Positions 23,957-31,279 of a stretch of DNA of 32,723 nt are shown here, one piece after another. Location of the stretch: positions 1-32,723 of the forward strand of contig JBCBFU010000031.1 in assembly GCA_038527375.1 (NCBI GenBank), in the 5' to 3' direction. The notes under the pieces are model-generated. The model was not told the DNA's origin, did not search any database, and saw only the letters and a list, made by a program, of their open reading frames with translations. A program made the position numbers and the translations under genes. Origin of the DNA: Shimia_B sp038527375. Lineage in GTDB: Bacteria > Pseudomonadota > Alphaproteobacteria > Rhodobacterales > Rhodobacteraceae. How positions within the stretch are numbered: position 1 is the first letter of the stretch; each line of letters starts with the position of its first letter.

Positions 23957-26029
23957 ATGGCCAACGACGAACGCCTCCGCGAGGCGCTTCTTGAACTCAG
24001 GACCGACCGCGACCGCGCGGTCGCGGCCTCGACCCAGGCTGAGGCGCTTTTGCATCTGTCCGAGGCCTTGGCGGGGGCTGCCAACCGATCCGCGGCGCTG
24101 TCCCTTCTGGTGCAGGAAACCGCAAGCTTTATCGAAGGTGCAGAGGTCCTTGTCGTCGAACCGGTCGCGGGCGGCTTTATGGTCTGCGCGTCCGCGGCCG
24201 GCACGGGGACGGAGACAGGCAACGTTCTGGCCTTGCCGATCGACCCGACACGAAAGCCGCGCAATTTCCTAGACCTCGCTGCGCTGGGACCATGGTCGGA
24301 AATCGTGGCGGCCCGCGGGTGGCGCAGCCTGCTGATTGCGCCGCTGGAGATTGATCAGGACCACCGCGCCGCGATCCTGTGCGCCCACCCGGACAAAGCG
24401 CGGTTTCGCCGCGTGGATGCCGCGCTGCTGCGCCGCATATCAAAATTCGCCTCGCAAACCCTGACCAAGCTGGCCCTGACCAGCCAGACCCAGCTGCTGG
24501 GCGCTGTGATCGACGGATCAAGCTCGGGCTTTGCGATTGCCGATGCGCACCGGCCCGACAAGCCGCTGATCTTTGTGAACAAAGCCTTCGAGCAGTTGAC
24601 CGGCTATTCCTCGGACGAGGTGCTGGGATCCAACTGCCGCCTGCTATCCGCCGAAGACCCCGACAGCGAGGAGCGGACCCGTCTGCGCAAGGCGGTGGCC
24701 GAAAACGGGTCCGGGCGGTTCCTTTTGCGTAACCGGCACAAATCGGGTCGCGAGTTCTGGAACGACCTGAACCTGTTTCCTGTCCGTAATGATGCGGGCG
24801 ACACCGAATTCCTCGTGGCGACGCAGACGGATGCAAGCGACCGTATCCGCGACCGCGAGGAACGCGAGCGCGTCAAGGAGCAGGAGGCGATGGCCCAGCT
24901 TGCCGCCGGCATCGCGCATGACTTCAACAACCTGCTGTCTGCGATCAATGGCTCGGCCCTGCTGATATCGACCGCGCCGGATGTCACGGACGAGATCGAA
25001 ACCCACGCAGCCCGAATATCGCAGGCCGGGGGCCGCGCGGCCAAACTGGTGTCACGGATGCTGGATCTGGGCTCGCGCGGCGGGGACTACCACGATTTCG
25101 AGATCAAGGAGCCGATCCGCGAGGCGATTGATTTGTCGCGCAGTTCGCTGGGCGATGGGATCACGCTGTCGATCAATCTCGATCCGGCGGATTGCCGCGT
25201 GCATGGCTCGACCACCGAGATCACGCAGATTCTGGTCAACCTGTTGCTGAACGCCCGTGACGCCCTGCCCGATGCAAAGGGTCAGATCGCCATTGCGCTG
25301 GGGTCCGCAGGCGACCTGCCCAAGGTGGCCAACATTGGGGCCTTTGACGCCGGGCGCGACTATGTCCAGCTGACCCTGCGCGATACGGGCACCGGAATGT
25401 CGGACTTGACGCTGAGCCAGATATTCGAGCCTTACTTCACAACCAAGGGGGCCAAGGGCAAAGGCATCGGGCTGTCGATGGTCGTGACCCTGATCAAAAA
25501 GCTGGATGCGGTGCTGAAAGTGACGTCCAAATTGGGGGATGGGACACGCTTTGACATTTGGTTCCCCCGCGTGCAGACGCCCGACGCGCAGAACATGGGC
25601 GATCTGTCGGTCCTGGCCCACAAGACCGTGCTGATCGTGGACGACGAAGAAGAGCCCGCGCAGGTTCTGGCCAGTTACCTGTCGCGCCTGGGCGCCGAGC
25701 CATCGGTTCTGACGTTGCCCGCGCTTGCGCTCGAAATTCTGGAAGAAGATCACGCAGAATGGGATGCGGTCGTGACCGACTACGATATGCCGGACATGTC
25801 GGGCGGCGATCTGGTGGGTGCGGTGCGCCGCTTTGCCCCGGATTTGCCGATGTTTGTCGTGACCGCTTTGGCGCGCAGGCTTGATGATCGGCGCCTGATC
25901 GGCGGTGCCGTGCAGGGCGTGTGGGAGAAACCACTTGATCTCAAATCCTTTGCCGCGACACTGGCTGGACACCTCGCGCCAGACACTGCGCACCCAGACC
26001 AACCAACTCTGAGGGACGAGAGCCCATGA
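23957..26029 (+). CDS. Hybrid histidine kinase with GAF-like, LOV-type PAS, HisKA, HATPase and receiver domains
   Basis: This is a 690-aa soluble kinase. Residues about 15-175 resemble a GAF domain after a coiled-coil start. Residues about 180-295 form a PAS domain with LOV photoreceptor features: VNKAFEQLTGY (207-217), GSNCRLL (224-230) with the adduct-forming Cys227, FWNDLNLFPV (267-276) and Gln290 in VATQTD. HisKA follows with phospho-accepting His321 (IAHDFNN), then HATPase (N-box Asn432, G-box DTGTG 476-480). A C-terminal receiver has Asp608 and Lys658. Such a protein would bind flavin and respond to blue light. The adjacent FIST gene suggests a second input. Its stop overlaps the regulator start by four bases. 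Confidence 0.85.
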   Translation: MANDERLREALLELRTDRDRAVAASTQAEALLHLSEALAGAANRSAALSLLVQETASFIEGAEVLVVEPVAGGFMVCASAAGTGTETGNVLALPIDPTRKPRNFLDLAALGPWSEIVAARGWRSLLIAPLEIDQDHRAAILCAHPDKARFRRVDAALLRRISKFASQTLTKLALTSQTQLLGAVIDGSSSGFAIADAHRPDKPLIFVNKAFEQLTGYSSDEVLGSNCRLLSAEDPDSEERTRLRKAVAENGSGRFLLRNRHKSGREFWNDLNLFPVRNDAGDTEFLVATQTDASDRIRDREERERVKEQEAMAQLAAGIAHDFNNLLSAINGSALLISTAPDVTDEIETHAARISQAGGRAAKLVSRMLDLGSRGGDYHDFEIKEPIREAIDLSRSSLGDGITLSINLDPADCRVHGSTTEITQILVNLLLNARDALPDAKGQIAIALGSAGDLPKVANIGAFDAGRDYVQLTLRDTGTGMSDLTLSQIFEPYFTTKGAKGKGIGLSMVVTLIKKLDAVLKVTSKLGDGTRFDIWFPRVQTPDAQNMGDLSVLAHKTVLIVDDEEEPAQVLASYLSRLGAEPSVLTLPALALEILEEDHAEWDAVVTDYDMPDMSGGDLVGAVRRFAPDLPMFVVTALARRLDDRRLIGGAVQGVWEKPLDLKSFAATLAGHLAPDTAHPDQPTLRDESP

Positions 26030-26643
26030 AACTCCTCTTGGCCGATGATCACGAGATGGTCCGCGACACGCTTGCCGCGTTTCTGGAACGCGAAGGCAAC
26101 GTCACGGTCACGCAAGTGGCCGATCTGGACGCGGCCTGCAGCGAGATCGAGACCGGTCCGCTCTTTGATTTGGTGCTGCTGGATTATTCCATGCCCGGAA
26201 TGGACGGGTTGAACGGGCTTAAACGCGCCATCGCGCGGCGCGACGGGCGGCCTGTGGCGATCATGTCGGGGATCGCGCCAAAGGCCATTGCGCAAGAGGC
26301 GCTCGATCTGGGCGCGGTGGGGTTCCTTCCCAAGACGATGGGGGCCAAATCGCTGGTGAACGCTGTGAAGTTCATGGCGATGGGCGAAACCTTTGTGCCT
26401 GTGGACTTCATGACCGCCGAAGAGCCGGCGGAAGAATTGAACCCGCTGGCCAAGGGGCTCAGCCAGCGGGAGATGCAGGTGTTGGCCGGTCTCTGCCAAG
26501 GCCAGTCCAACAAGGAAATCGCGCGCGATCTGGATTTGCAGGAAGTGACGATCAAGCTTCACGTCAAAACGCTGTGCCGCAAACTGGATGCCAAGAACCG
26601 CACCCAGGCTGCGATGATTGCCAAGGAGGCCGGGCTGTATTGA
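26026..26643 (+). CDS. LuxR/NarL-family response regulator
   Basis: The 205-aa protein has an N-terminal receiver domain with acidic pocket LLADDHE (residues 4-10), phospho-accepting Asp53 in LLDYSMPGMDG and Lys103 in FLPKTMG. The C-terminal LuxR-type helix-turn-helix (about 143-200) has LSQREMQVLAGLCQGQSNKEIA and IKLHVKTLCRKL as its hallmark (given in part). It is coupled to the hybrid kinase gene by an ATGA overlap and is its obvious phosphorylation partner. NarL-type proteins bind inverted heptamers, which makes it the best local candidate for the GGATAGG-N3-CCTATCC sites. Convergent with the RTX gene across 22 bases, with no clear terminator. Confidence 0.9.
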   Translation: MKLLLADDHEMVRDTLAAFLEREGNVTVTQVADLDAACSEIETGPLFDLVLLDYSMPGMDGLNGLKRAIARRDGRPVAIMSGIAPKAIAQEALDLGAVGFLPKTMGAKSLVNAVKFMAMGETFVPVDFMTAEEPAEELNPLAKGLSQREMQVLAGLCQGQSNKEIARDLDLQEVTIKLHVKTLCRKLDAKNRTQAAMIAKEAGLY

Positions 26644-26665
26644 ACCGCCCGGCCCCGCCCGGTGG

Positions 26666-29110
26666 TCACATCAACAGCGTGTCTTCCAAAAGCATGGCCA
26701 TCGACGCGCCATGCCCCGTATCCTCCAGGATCAGCGAGCTGCCACCCAGATCGATGACAAGCCCGACGCCCTGTTCGAACGTCACGTTGTCCGCGATCCA
26801 GTCCCCTGCATCTTGGCCGAGGTTCAATTGGCGCAGGTCCAATTGATCTGCCTGTGCACCGGTAAAGGTGAAGTCGGTGATGATATCGACGCTCCCATCG
26901 AGGTCTTGGCTCCGGAAGATGAAGCGGTCTGATCCCGCCCCGCCGGTGGCCACATCATCCCCCTGCCCGAGGTAGAGCCGGTCGTTCCCTGCCCCGCCAT
27001 CCAGCGTGTCGTCGCCCTTGGACCCGTTCAACAGGTCCTTGCCGTCACCGCCGACCAAGGTGTCGTTGCCCGATCCGCCGTTGAGCCGATCGTTGCCCGC
27101 GCCGCCGTCCAACTGGTCATCGCCACGGTCGCCGCGCAGGGTATCGGCACCGTCGCCGCCCGCGACGACATCATCGCCGGATTGACCGCGCAGGACGTCA
27201 TTGCCCGCGCCACCTTGGAGCGTGTCATCGCCGGAACCGGCGAGGAGCGTGTCGTTACCGTCGCCACCAAAGAGCGCGTCCTCGTTGCGGCCACCGCGCA
27301 GCGTGTCGTCGCCTTGCCCGCCAAAGAGCGTGTCAAAGCCCGACCCGCCCGACAGCGTGTCATTCCCCGTACCGCCGTCCAGGACGTCGTGGCCTGCAGA
27401 GCCGCTGAGCAAATCCTCGCCCGCGCCGCCAAACAGGAAGTCGTCATCTGCCGGCAGCGGATTGCCGAACTGGTCGAACCGGTTGCCATCCTCGTCATAG
27501 ACCGAGATCAGACCGTTCCCTGTCCAGCCGGGACCCGCCCCGCCGTAGAGCGCGTCATCGTCGGTGCCGCCATGGAGCGTGTCGCCGCCCGAGCTGCCGA
27601 GCAGGGTATCCTCACCCTGATTTCCGTGCAGCGTGTCGTCGCCCGCATTGCCATCGAGGGTGTCGTCAAAGCTCGCGCCGCCGGAGGGATCTTGCGTCAT
27701 CACAATGTCCCGGATCAGGATCGCCGCGCTGACGTCCATGGGCGAGAACGGGTCGATCGCGCGCGGGTCCGAAGCGCCGTCGTTGGACGCCGCCTTGGGC
27801 GCATCGGCCACGAGGACGAGGGTCACCTCGCCGGTTTCCGGGTCGGTGTCCACACGGTAGAACCCGCCCGATGATCCCGTGGCGTCGTCCATATCGTGAT
27901 CGCCGCTATTGCCACCCACATACAGCGTGCCGTCCGCATCGCAGATCGCTGCGCCAAAGGTTACGGCGGGCAGCCCGTCGACCAGAACGCCATTGATCAC
28001 GGTGCCCGTCACCTCGACGAAGTCAAAGATCGGCTCGGGGCCGGAGACGTCGATGGTGATCAGCTTGCCCGCCTGCCCTTCGCCCGACGGGCGGATCACA
28101 CCGCGGAAGGTCTGGGTGCTGGGGGCAAAGGCCACATCCCAGACGCGGTCGGTGATCATCTCGTCCGGCAGGTTGAACTTGGTCACGACAGGATTGCCGT
28201 CTGCGTCACGTTCCGAGACGTCGACCGCCATGAAATAGTCCATGTCAGCTTCGAATGCCCAGAGGTTGCCCTTGTCGTCGAAATCGCCGGTCCACGATCG
28301 GTAGGACGTCTCGCCGATGCGGTAGCTGTTGCCATCCGCATCCAGCATCACGAGGTCCTTTTGCGAAACCGCGTTGCCCAGGGCGTCGACGCCGTTGCTG
28401 ACCGCGATGCCGTAGATCAGGTTGTCTTCGGTGTTGAAGCCGATGGCGTTCACGACGACCGTCGCGTCGGCACCGGCCTGCGTGTAGCTGCTCGTCTCAG
28501 GGTCAAAGACCATCAGCGTGCCGTTGAGCACCTGATAGAGGTTCGGTTGCCCTTCGGCGAAGGCTGCGACGGTCACGTCCGTCCCGTTGATGGTCACGGA
28601 CTGATCGTAGCTCCAGATCGGGCCAGCGGTGTCGATGGCCGGGCCGTCGCCGGTGGGATCAACGGACCGGAACGTCAGGGTGCCGGGTTCCCCGGTGCCC
28701 GTGAAGGACACGTCGATGTTGTCGAACACGCCGCTGTTGGCCTGATAGGTGCCGATCACCTCGCCGTTCCAGACGATTTCGATGGCGCCTTGTGGGCTGC
28801 CCCCGCCGAGGTTGGCCGCAATGTCAAAGGTCAACGCGTAGGTGGCGCCCATGACCGTATCCACGGTCTGGGACATCGCGGTATGGCCGTCGGGCCCTTG
28901 CGTCACGGTCCACGCGCTGCTGTCGCCATAGCCCGACAGGGTCATCGCCGCATCGCCATCCTGCAGAAGGTTGGGATCGTAGTCCCCAATCAGGAGGTCG
29001 TCGCCCCCCGCCCCCGAGATGGTGTCATCGCCACCTTGTCCCAGGATGGTATCGGCCCCTTGTGTCCCATCGAGGACATCGTTGAGGTCTGTTCCAGATT
29101 GTTGGGTCAT
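26666..29110 (-). CDS. Large RTX calcium-binding protein, probably type I secreted, 814 aa
   Basis: There is no Sec signal. A short RTX block (about residues 10-45: GADTILGQGGDDTISGAGGD) opens the protein. A lectin-like or beta-sandwich region (about 55-165) and a propeller-like region (about 165-450) with repeated D-x-D-G-N strands follow. A second RTX block (about 480-730) holds roughly twenty GGxGxDxLx nonapeptides, interrupted by a 30-residue insert at a GPGWTGNG stretch. The C-terminus ends in hydrophobic residues as in type I secretion substrates. The start at 29110 is preferred because AAGGAG lies seven bases before it, but only one base before the ATG at 29116. It lies 24 bases after algD, so probably co-transcribed. 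No epimerase domain is visible. Confidence 0.8.
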   Translation of the reverse strand: MTQQSGTDLNDVLDGTQGADTILGQGGDDTISGAGGDDLLIGDYDPNLLQDGDAAMTLSGYGDSSAWTVTQGPDGHTAMSQTVDTVMGATYALTFDIAANLGGGSPQGAIEIVWNGEVIGTYQANSGVFDNIDVSFTGTGEPGTLTFRSVDPTGDGPAIDTAGPIWSYDQSVTINGTDVTVAAFAEGQPNLYQVLNGTLMVFDPETSSYTQAGADATVVVNAIGFNTEDNLIYGIAVSNGVDALGNAVSQKDLVMLDADGNSYRIGETSYRSWTGDFDDKGNLWAFEADMDYFMAVDVSERDADGNPVVTKFNLPDEMITDRVWDVAFAPSTQTFRGVIRPSGEGQAGKLITIDVSGPEPIFDFVEVTGTVINGVLVDGLPAVTFGAAICDADGTLYVGGNSGDHDMDDATGSSGGFYRVDTDPETGEVTLVLVADAPKAASNDGASDPRAIDPFSPMDVSAAILIRDIVMTQDPSGGASFDDTLDGNAGDDTLHGNQGEDTLLGSSGGDTLHGGTDDDALYGGAGPGWTGNGLISVYDEDGNRFDQFGNPLPADDDFLFGGAGEDLLSGSAGHDVLDGGTGNDTLSGGSGFDTLFGGQGDDTLRGGRNEDALFGGDGNDTLLAGSGDDTLQGGAGNDVLRGQSGDDVVAGGDGADTLRGDRGDDQLDGGAGNDRLNGGSGNDTLVGGDGKDLLNGSKGDDTLDGGAGNDRLYLGQGDDVATGGAGSDRFIFRSQDLDGSVDIITDFTFTGAQADQLDLRQLNLGQDAGDWIADNVTFEQGVGLVIDLGGSSLILEDTGHGASMAMLLEDTLLM

Positions 29111-29134
29111 CGCCATTCTCCTTGAAAAAACTCG

Positions 29135-30532
29135 TTACCAGCCAATGCCTTGGTAGGCGTCTGCCGCGGGCAGTTCGGCAAAGAGCCGGACCACATCGAT
29201 CACCGGGGTGGTGCCTGCGGCGGACACGAAGTCGCGGTAATCCTCGTTGGCCTGCGCCACGATCAGCGCGTCGACCGAGGCCAGATCGCCCAAGTCATCC
29301 GTCAGCATTTCGGGCAGGCATTCGGCCATCTGCGCCAAACCAGCGGAGCCGTGGGCGACATAGGCCAACTGACCCTCGAGCGGCGTGTTGGGCGTGATGC
29401 AGGGATCGTGCAGGACCAGCTCGATGCCTTCGGCGTGGAGCCGCGCCGCGACCTCGAGGATCGGGCTTTCGCGCAGGTCATCGGTGCCGGGTTTGAAGGC
29501 CAGCCCCATGATGCCCACACGCTTGGCCCCCGTTGCGCACGCCATTTCGACCGCGCGGTCAATATGGACCGCGTTCGAGGTATCGAGCGCCCCGATCATG
29601 GGCAGATCGACACCAAGACCTTGGGCGATGTGGGAGACCGCGCGCACCTCTTTGGGCAGGCACGAGCCGCCATAGGCAAAGCCGGGTTTCAGGTAATAGG
29701 GGCTGAGGTTCAGCTTGGTGTCCTGGCAAAAGATGTCCATCACAGCGTGGCTGTCCACGCCCAGGGGCTTGCACAGGCGGCCGATCTCGTTGCCGAAGGT
29801 CACCTTGGCCGCGTGCCAGACATTGTCGACGTATTTGACCATCTCGGCGGTCTCAATCGAGGTGATGATGGGATCGGCATCGACGGGCGCGTAGATGTCG
29901 CGCAGCGCCTGAGCCGAGCGGTCGCAGGTCGCACCGATCACGGTTTTCGGCGGGGCAAAGAAGTCTTCGATCGCCACGCCTTCGCGCAGGAATTCGGGGT
30001 TGAAGCAGACGCCGAAATCTTCGCCCAGGGTCTTGCCGCTGAGGTCCGCCAGCATCCGGGCCATCACGTTCAGGGTCGTGCCCGGCGGGATCGAACAGCG
30101 CATGACAAAGACGTGGAAGTCGTCCTTGGCGGCCAGACCTTCGGCCATCGAGCGTGCGGCAGCCTCGATATAGCGGTAATCACATCCACCGTCGGGGGCG
30201 GTGGGCGTGCCGACGCTGACAAAGGTCACATCGGTGTCGCGCACAGCGCCGGCAAGGTCGTCTGTCGCGCTGACCAGACCCGCATCCACCCCACGGGCGA
30301 GGTACGTTCCAAGGTCGCGTTCGTGGATTGGCGAGACGCCGGTCGCGATGGCTGCGATCTTCGTTGGGTCCACGTCAACGCCGACGACGCGGTGGCCCAG
30401 TGACGACAGGCAGGCGGTCGAGACTGCCCCGACATAGCCCAGTCCAACCACCGAAACGGCCGATTTGGGGCGCGCAACTTGAAGCGGTGCGGCGGTTGCG
30501 ATCTGGGTGGCGAGCGGAGACATATCCATCAT
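29135..30532 (-). CDS. algD: GDP-mannose 6-dehydrogenase-like nucleotide-sugar dehydrogenase
   Basis: The 465-aa member of the UDP-glucose/GDP-mannose dehydrogenase family oxidises GDP-mannose to GDP-mannuronate with two NAD+ if the assignment is right. The NAD site is VVGLGYVGAVS (28-38), the catalytic Cys291 is in YGGSCLPKEVRA, and EFLREG (180-185) and FKPGTDDLRESP are family signatures. A 24-residue N-terminal tail precedes the Rossmann fold. AlgD rather than UDP-glucose dehydrogenase is favoured by the neighbouring alg8-like polymerase and mannose-6-phosphate cupin. A GAGGA site sits about nine bases before the ATG. Its promoter region is separated from the cupin gene by a terminator and carries a GGATAGG palindrome. 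Confidence 0.82.
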   Translation of the reverse strand: MMDMSPLATQIATAAPLQVARPKSAVSVVGLGYVGAVSTACLSSLGHRVVGVDVDPTKIAAIATGVSPIHERDLGTYLARGVDAGLVSATDDLAGAVRDTDVTFVSVGTPTAPDGGCDYRYIEAAARSMAEGLAAKDDFHVFVMRCSIPPGTTLNVMARMLADLSGKTLGEDFGVCFNPEFLREGVAIEDFFAPPKTVIGATCDRSAQALRDIYAPVDADPIITSIETAEMVKYVDNVWHAAKVTFGNEIGRLCKPLGVDSHAVMDIFCQDTKLNLSPYYLKPGFAYGGSCLPKEVRAVSHIAQGLGVDLPMIGALDTSNAVHIDRAVEMACATGAKRVGIMGLAFKPGTDDLRESPILEVAARLHAEGIELVLHDPCITPNTPLEGQLAYVAHGSAGLAQMAECLPEMLTDDLGDLASVDALIVAQANEDYRDFVSAAGTTPVIDVVRLFAELPAADAYQGIGW

Positions 30533-30612
30533 GGTTCAGGTCCTCAGGTTTGGCAGAGAGTTCGATTGAGACCTGTCTAAACCGCTGTTTTTCCTTGATC
30601 TTCCTCCAGAAC

Positions 30613-30670
30613 GGATAGGCGCGCGGCCAATTGGGCACCGGGCGTATACCGAAGGATAGGACCCCTATCC
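30613..30670 (-). promoter_or_regulatory. algD upstream region with a GGATAGG-N3-CCTATCC palindrome and a half-site
   Basis: GGATAGG (30654-30660), spacer ACC and CCTATCC (30664-30670) form a perfect 7-3-7 palindrome. A further GGATAGG lies at 30613-30619, 41 bases away (about four helical turns). The sites are 81-138 bases upstream of the algD start and downstream of the cupin terminator, so they belong to algD. They match the site before the FIST operon. Confidence 0.6.
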
Positions 30671-30709
30671 CGACCGGAGGCCGCCCGGATCGACGGGTCA
30701 GCGCGCACG

Positions 30710-30744
30710 AAAAAGCCCGCGATGCGGGACTGGCATCGCGGGCT
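30710..30744 (-). terminator. Rho-independent terminator after the cupin gene
   Basis: AGCCCGCGATGC (30714-30725) pairs perfectly with GCATCGCGGGCT (30733-30744) around a seven-base loop. In the minus-strand transcript the stem is followed by five Us (30714-30710). It sits 30 bases past the cupin stop and implies that algD has its own promoter. Confidence 0.8.
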
Positions 30745-30773
30745 GGACAGCGCGTGTGAGTGAGGCGGTGGGA

Positions 30774-31175
30774 TCAGGCGCTGTCGCGTCCGTAGATGTC
30801 TTCGTAGCGGAGGATGTCGTCCTCCCCGAGGTAGGAGCCGATCTGGACCTCGATCATGACCATGTCGATCTTGCCCGGGTTGGACAGGCGGTGCACGGCG
30901 CCCAGCGGAATGTGGGCCGCGCGACCTTCAGGCACCATCGTCTGGGTCCCGTCGACCTCGACCGTGGCGGTGCCTTCGACGACCGTCCAGTATTCCTGGC
31001 GGTGGTGGTGGGACTGCAGCGACAGTTTCGCGCCGGGTTTCACGACGATGCGCTTGAGCTGATACCGCGCGCCCAGGGCGACGGTTTCATAATGGCCCCA
31101 AGGCCGTTCGTGGTAGCCGCCCACGGTCGGCAGGGTGTCGTGTTGCGGGGCGAGTTTGAGTGCGTTGGCGGCCAT
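30774..31175 (-). CDS. Stand-alone type II mannose-6-phosphate isomerase cupin, 133 aa
   Basis: The protein corresponds to the C-terminal cupin domain of AlgA/ManC-type bifunctional enzymes, without the GDP-mannose pyrophosphorylase half (full-length about 470-480 aa). PWGHYETV (25-32), SLQSHHHRQEYW with metal-site His56, His58 and Glu61, and IPLGAVHRLSNPG with His95 are the family signatures. It would interconvert fructose-6-phosphate and mannose-6-phosphate in the cytosol, feeding GDP-mannose for algD. A GAGGAG site precedes the ATG by about eight bases. It lies between the alg8-like and algD-like genes and ends in a strong terminator. Confidence 0.82.
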   Translation of the reverse strand: MAANALKLAPQHDTLPTVGGYHERPWGHYETVALGARYQLKRIVVKPGAKLSLQSHHHRQEYWTVVEGTATVEVDGTQTMVPEGRAAHIPLGAVHRLSNPGKIDMVMIEVQIGSYLGEDDILRYEDIYGRDSA

Positions 31176-31242
31176 GTCGAGGCTCCTCTATGTGTCGATA
31201 GCCTCTTGTAACGCTCTGTTTATGCTGTGTTTCCTCGCGGAG

Positions 31243-31279
31243 GGATAGGTTTTCAGCCCTTTGGCCTAGCAACCTATCC
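31243..31279 (-). promoter_or_regulatory. Inverted GGATAGG/CCTATCC pair upstream of the cupin gene
   Basis: GGATAGG (31243-31249) and CCTATCC (31273-31279) face each other 23 bases apart, 68-104 bases upstream of the cupin start and just past the alg8-like stop. The motif is the same as before algD and the FIST operon, but here as two separate half-sites 30 bases (about three turns) apart. Confidence 0.5.

Noticed and set aside
27182..27874. Plus-strand open frame of 230 codons opposite the RTX gene
   Set aside because: It is the antisense shadow of the repetitive GGxGxDxLx coding sequence; its own product is a monotonous Arg/Val/Ala repeat with no family resemblance.
26666..29110. Mannuronan C5-epimerase (AlgE-type) because of RTX repeats beside algD
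   Set aside because: No right-handed beta-helix or epimerase catalytic motif is visible; the non-RTX part looks like beta-sandwich and propeller-like sequence.
29150..30403. Plus-strand frame of 417 codons opposite algD
   Set aside because: Shadow of the dehydrogenase in a GC-rich genome; the sense strand has all catalytic motifs.
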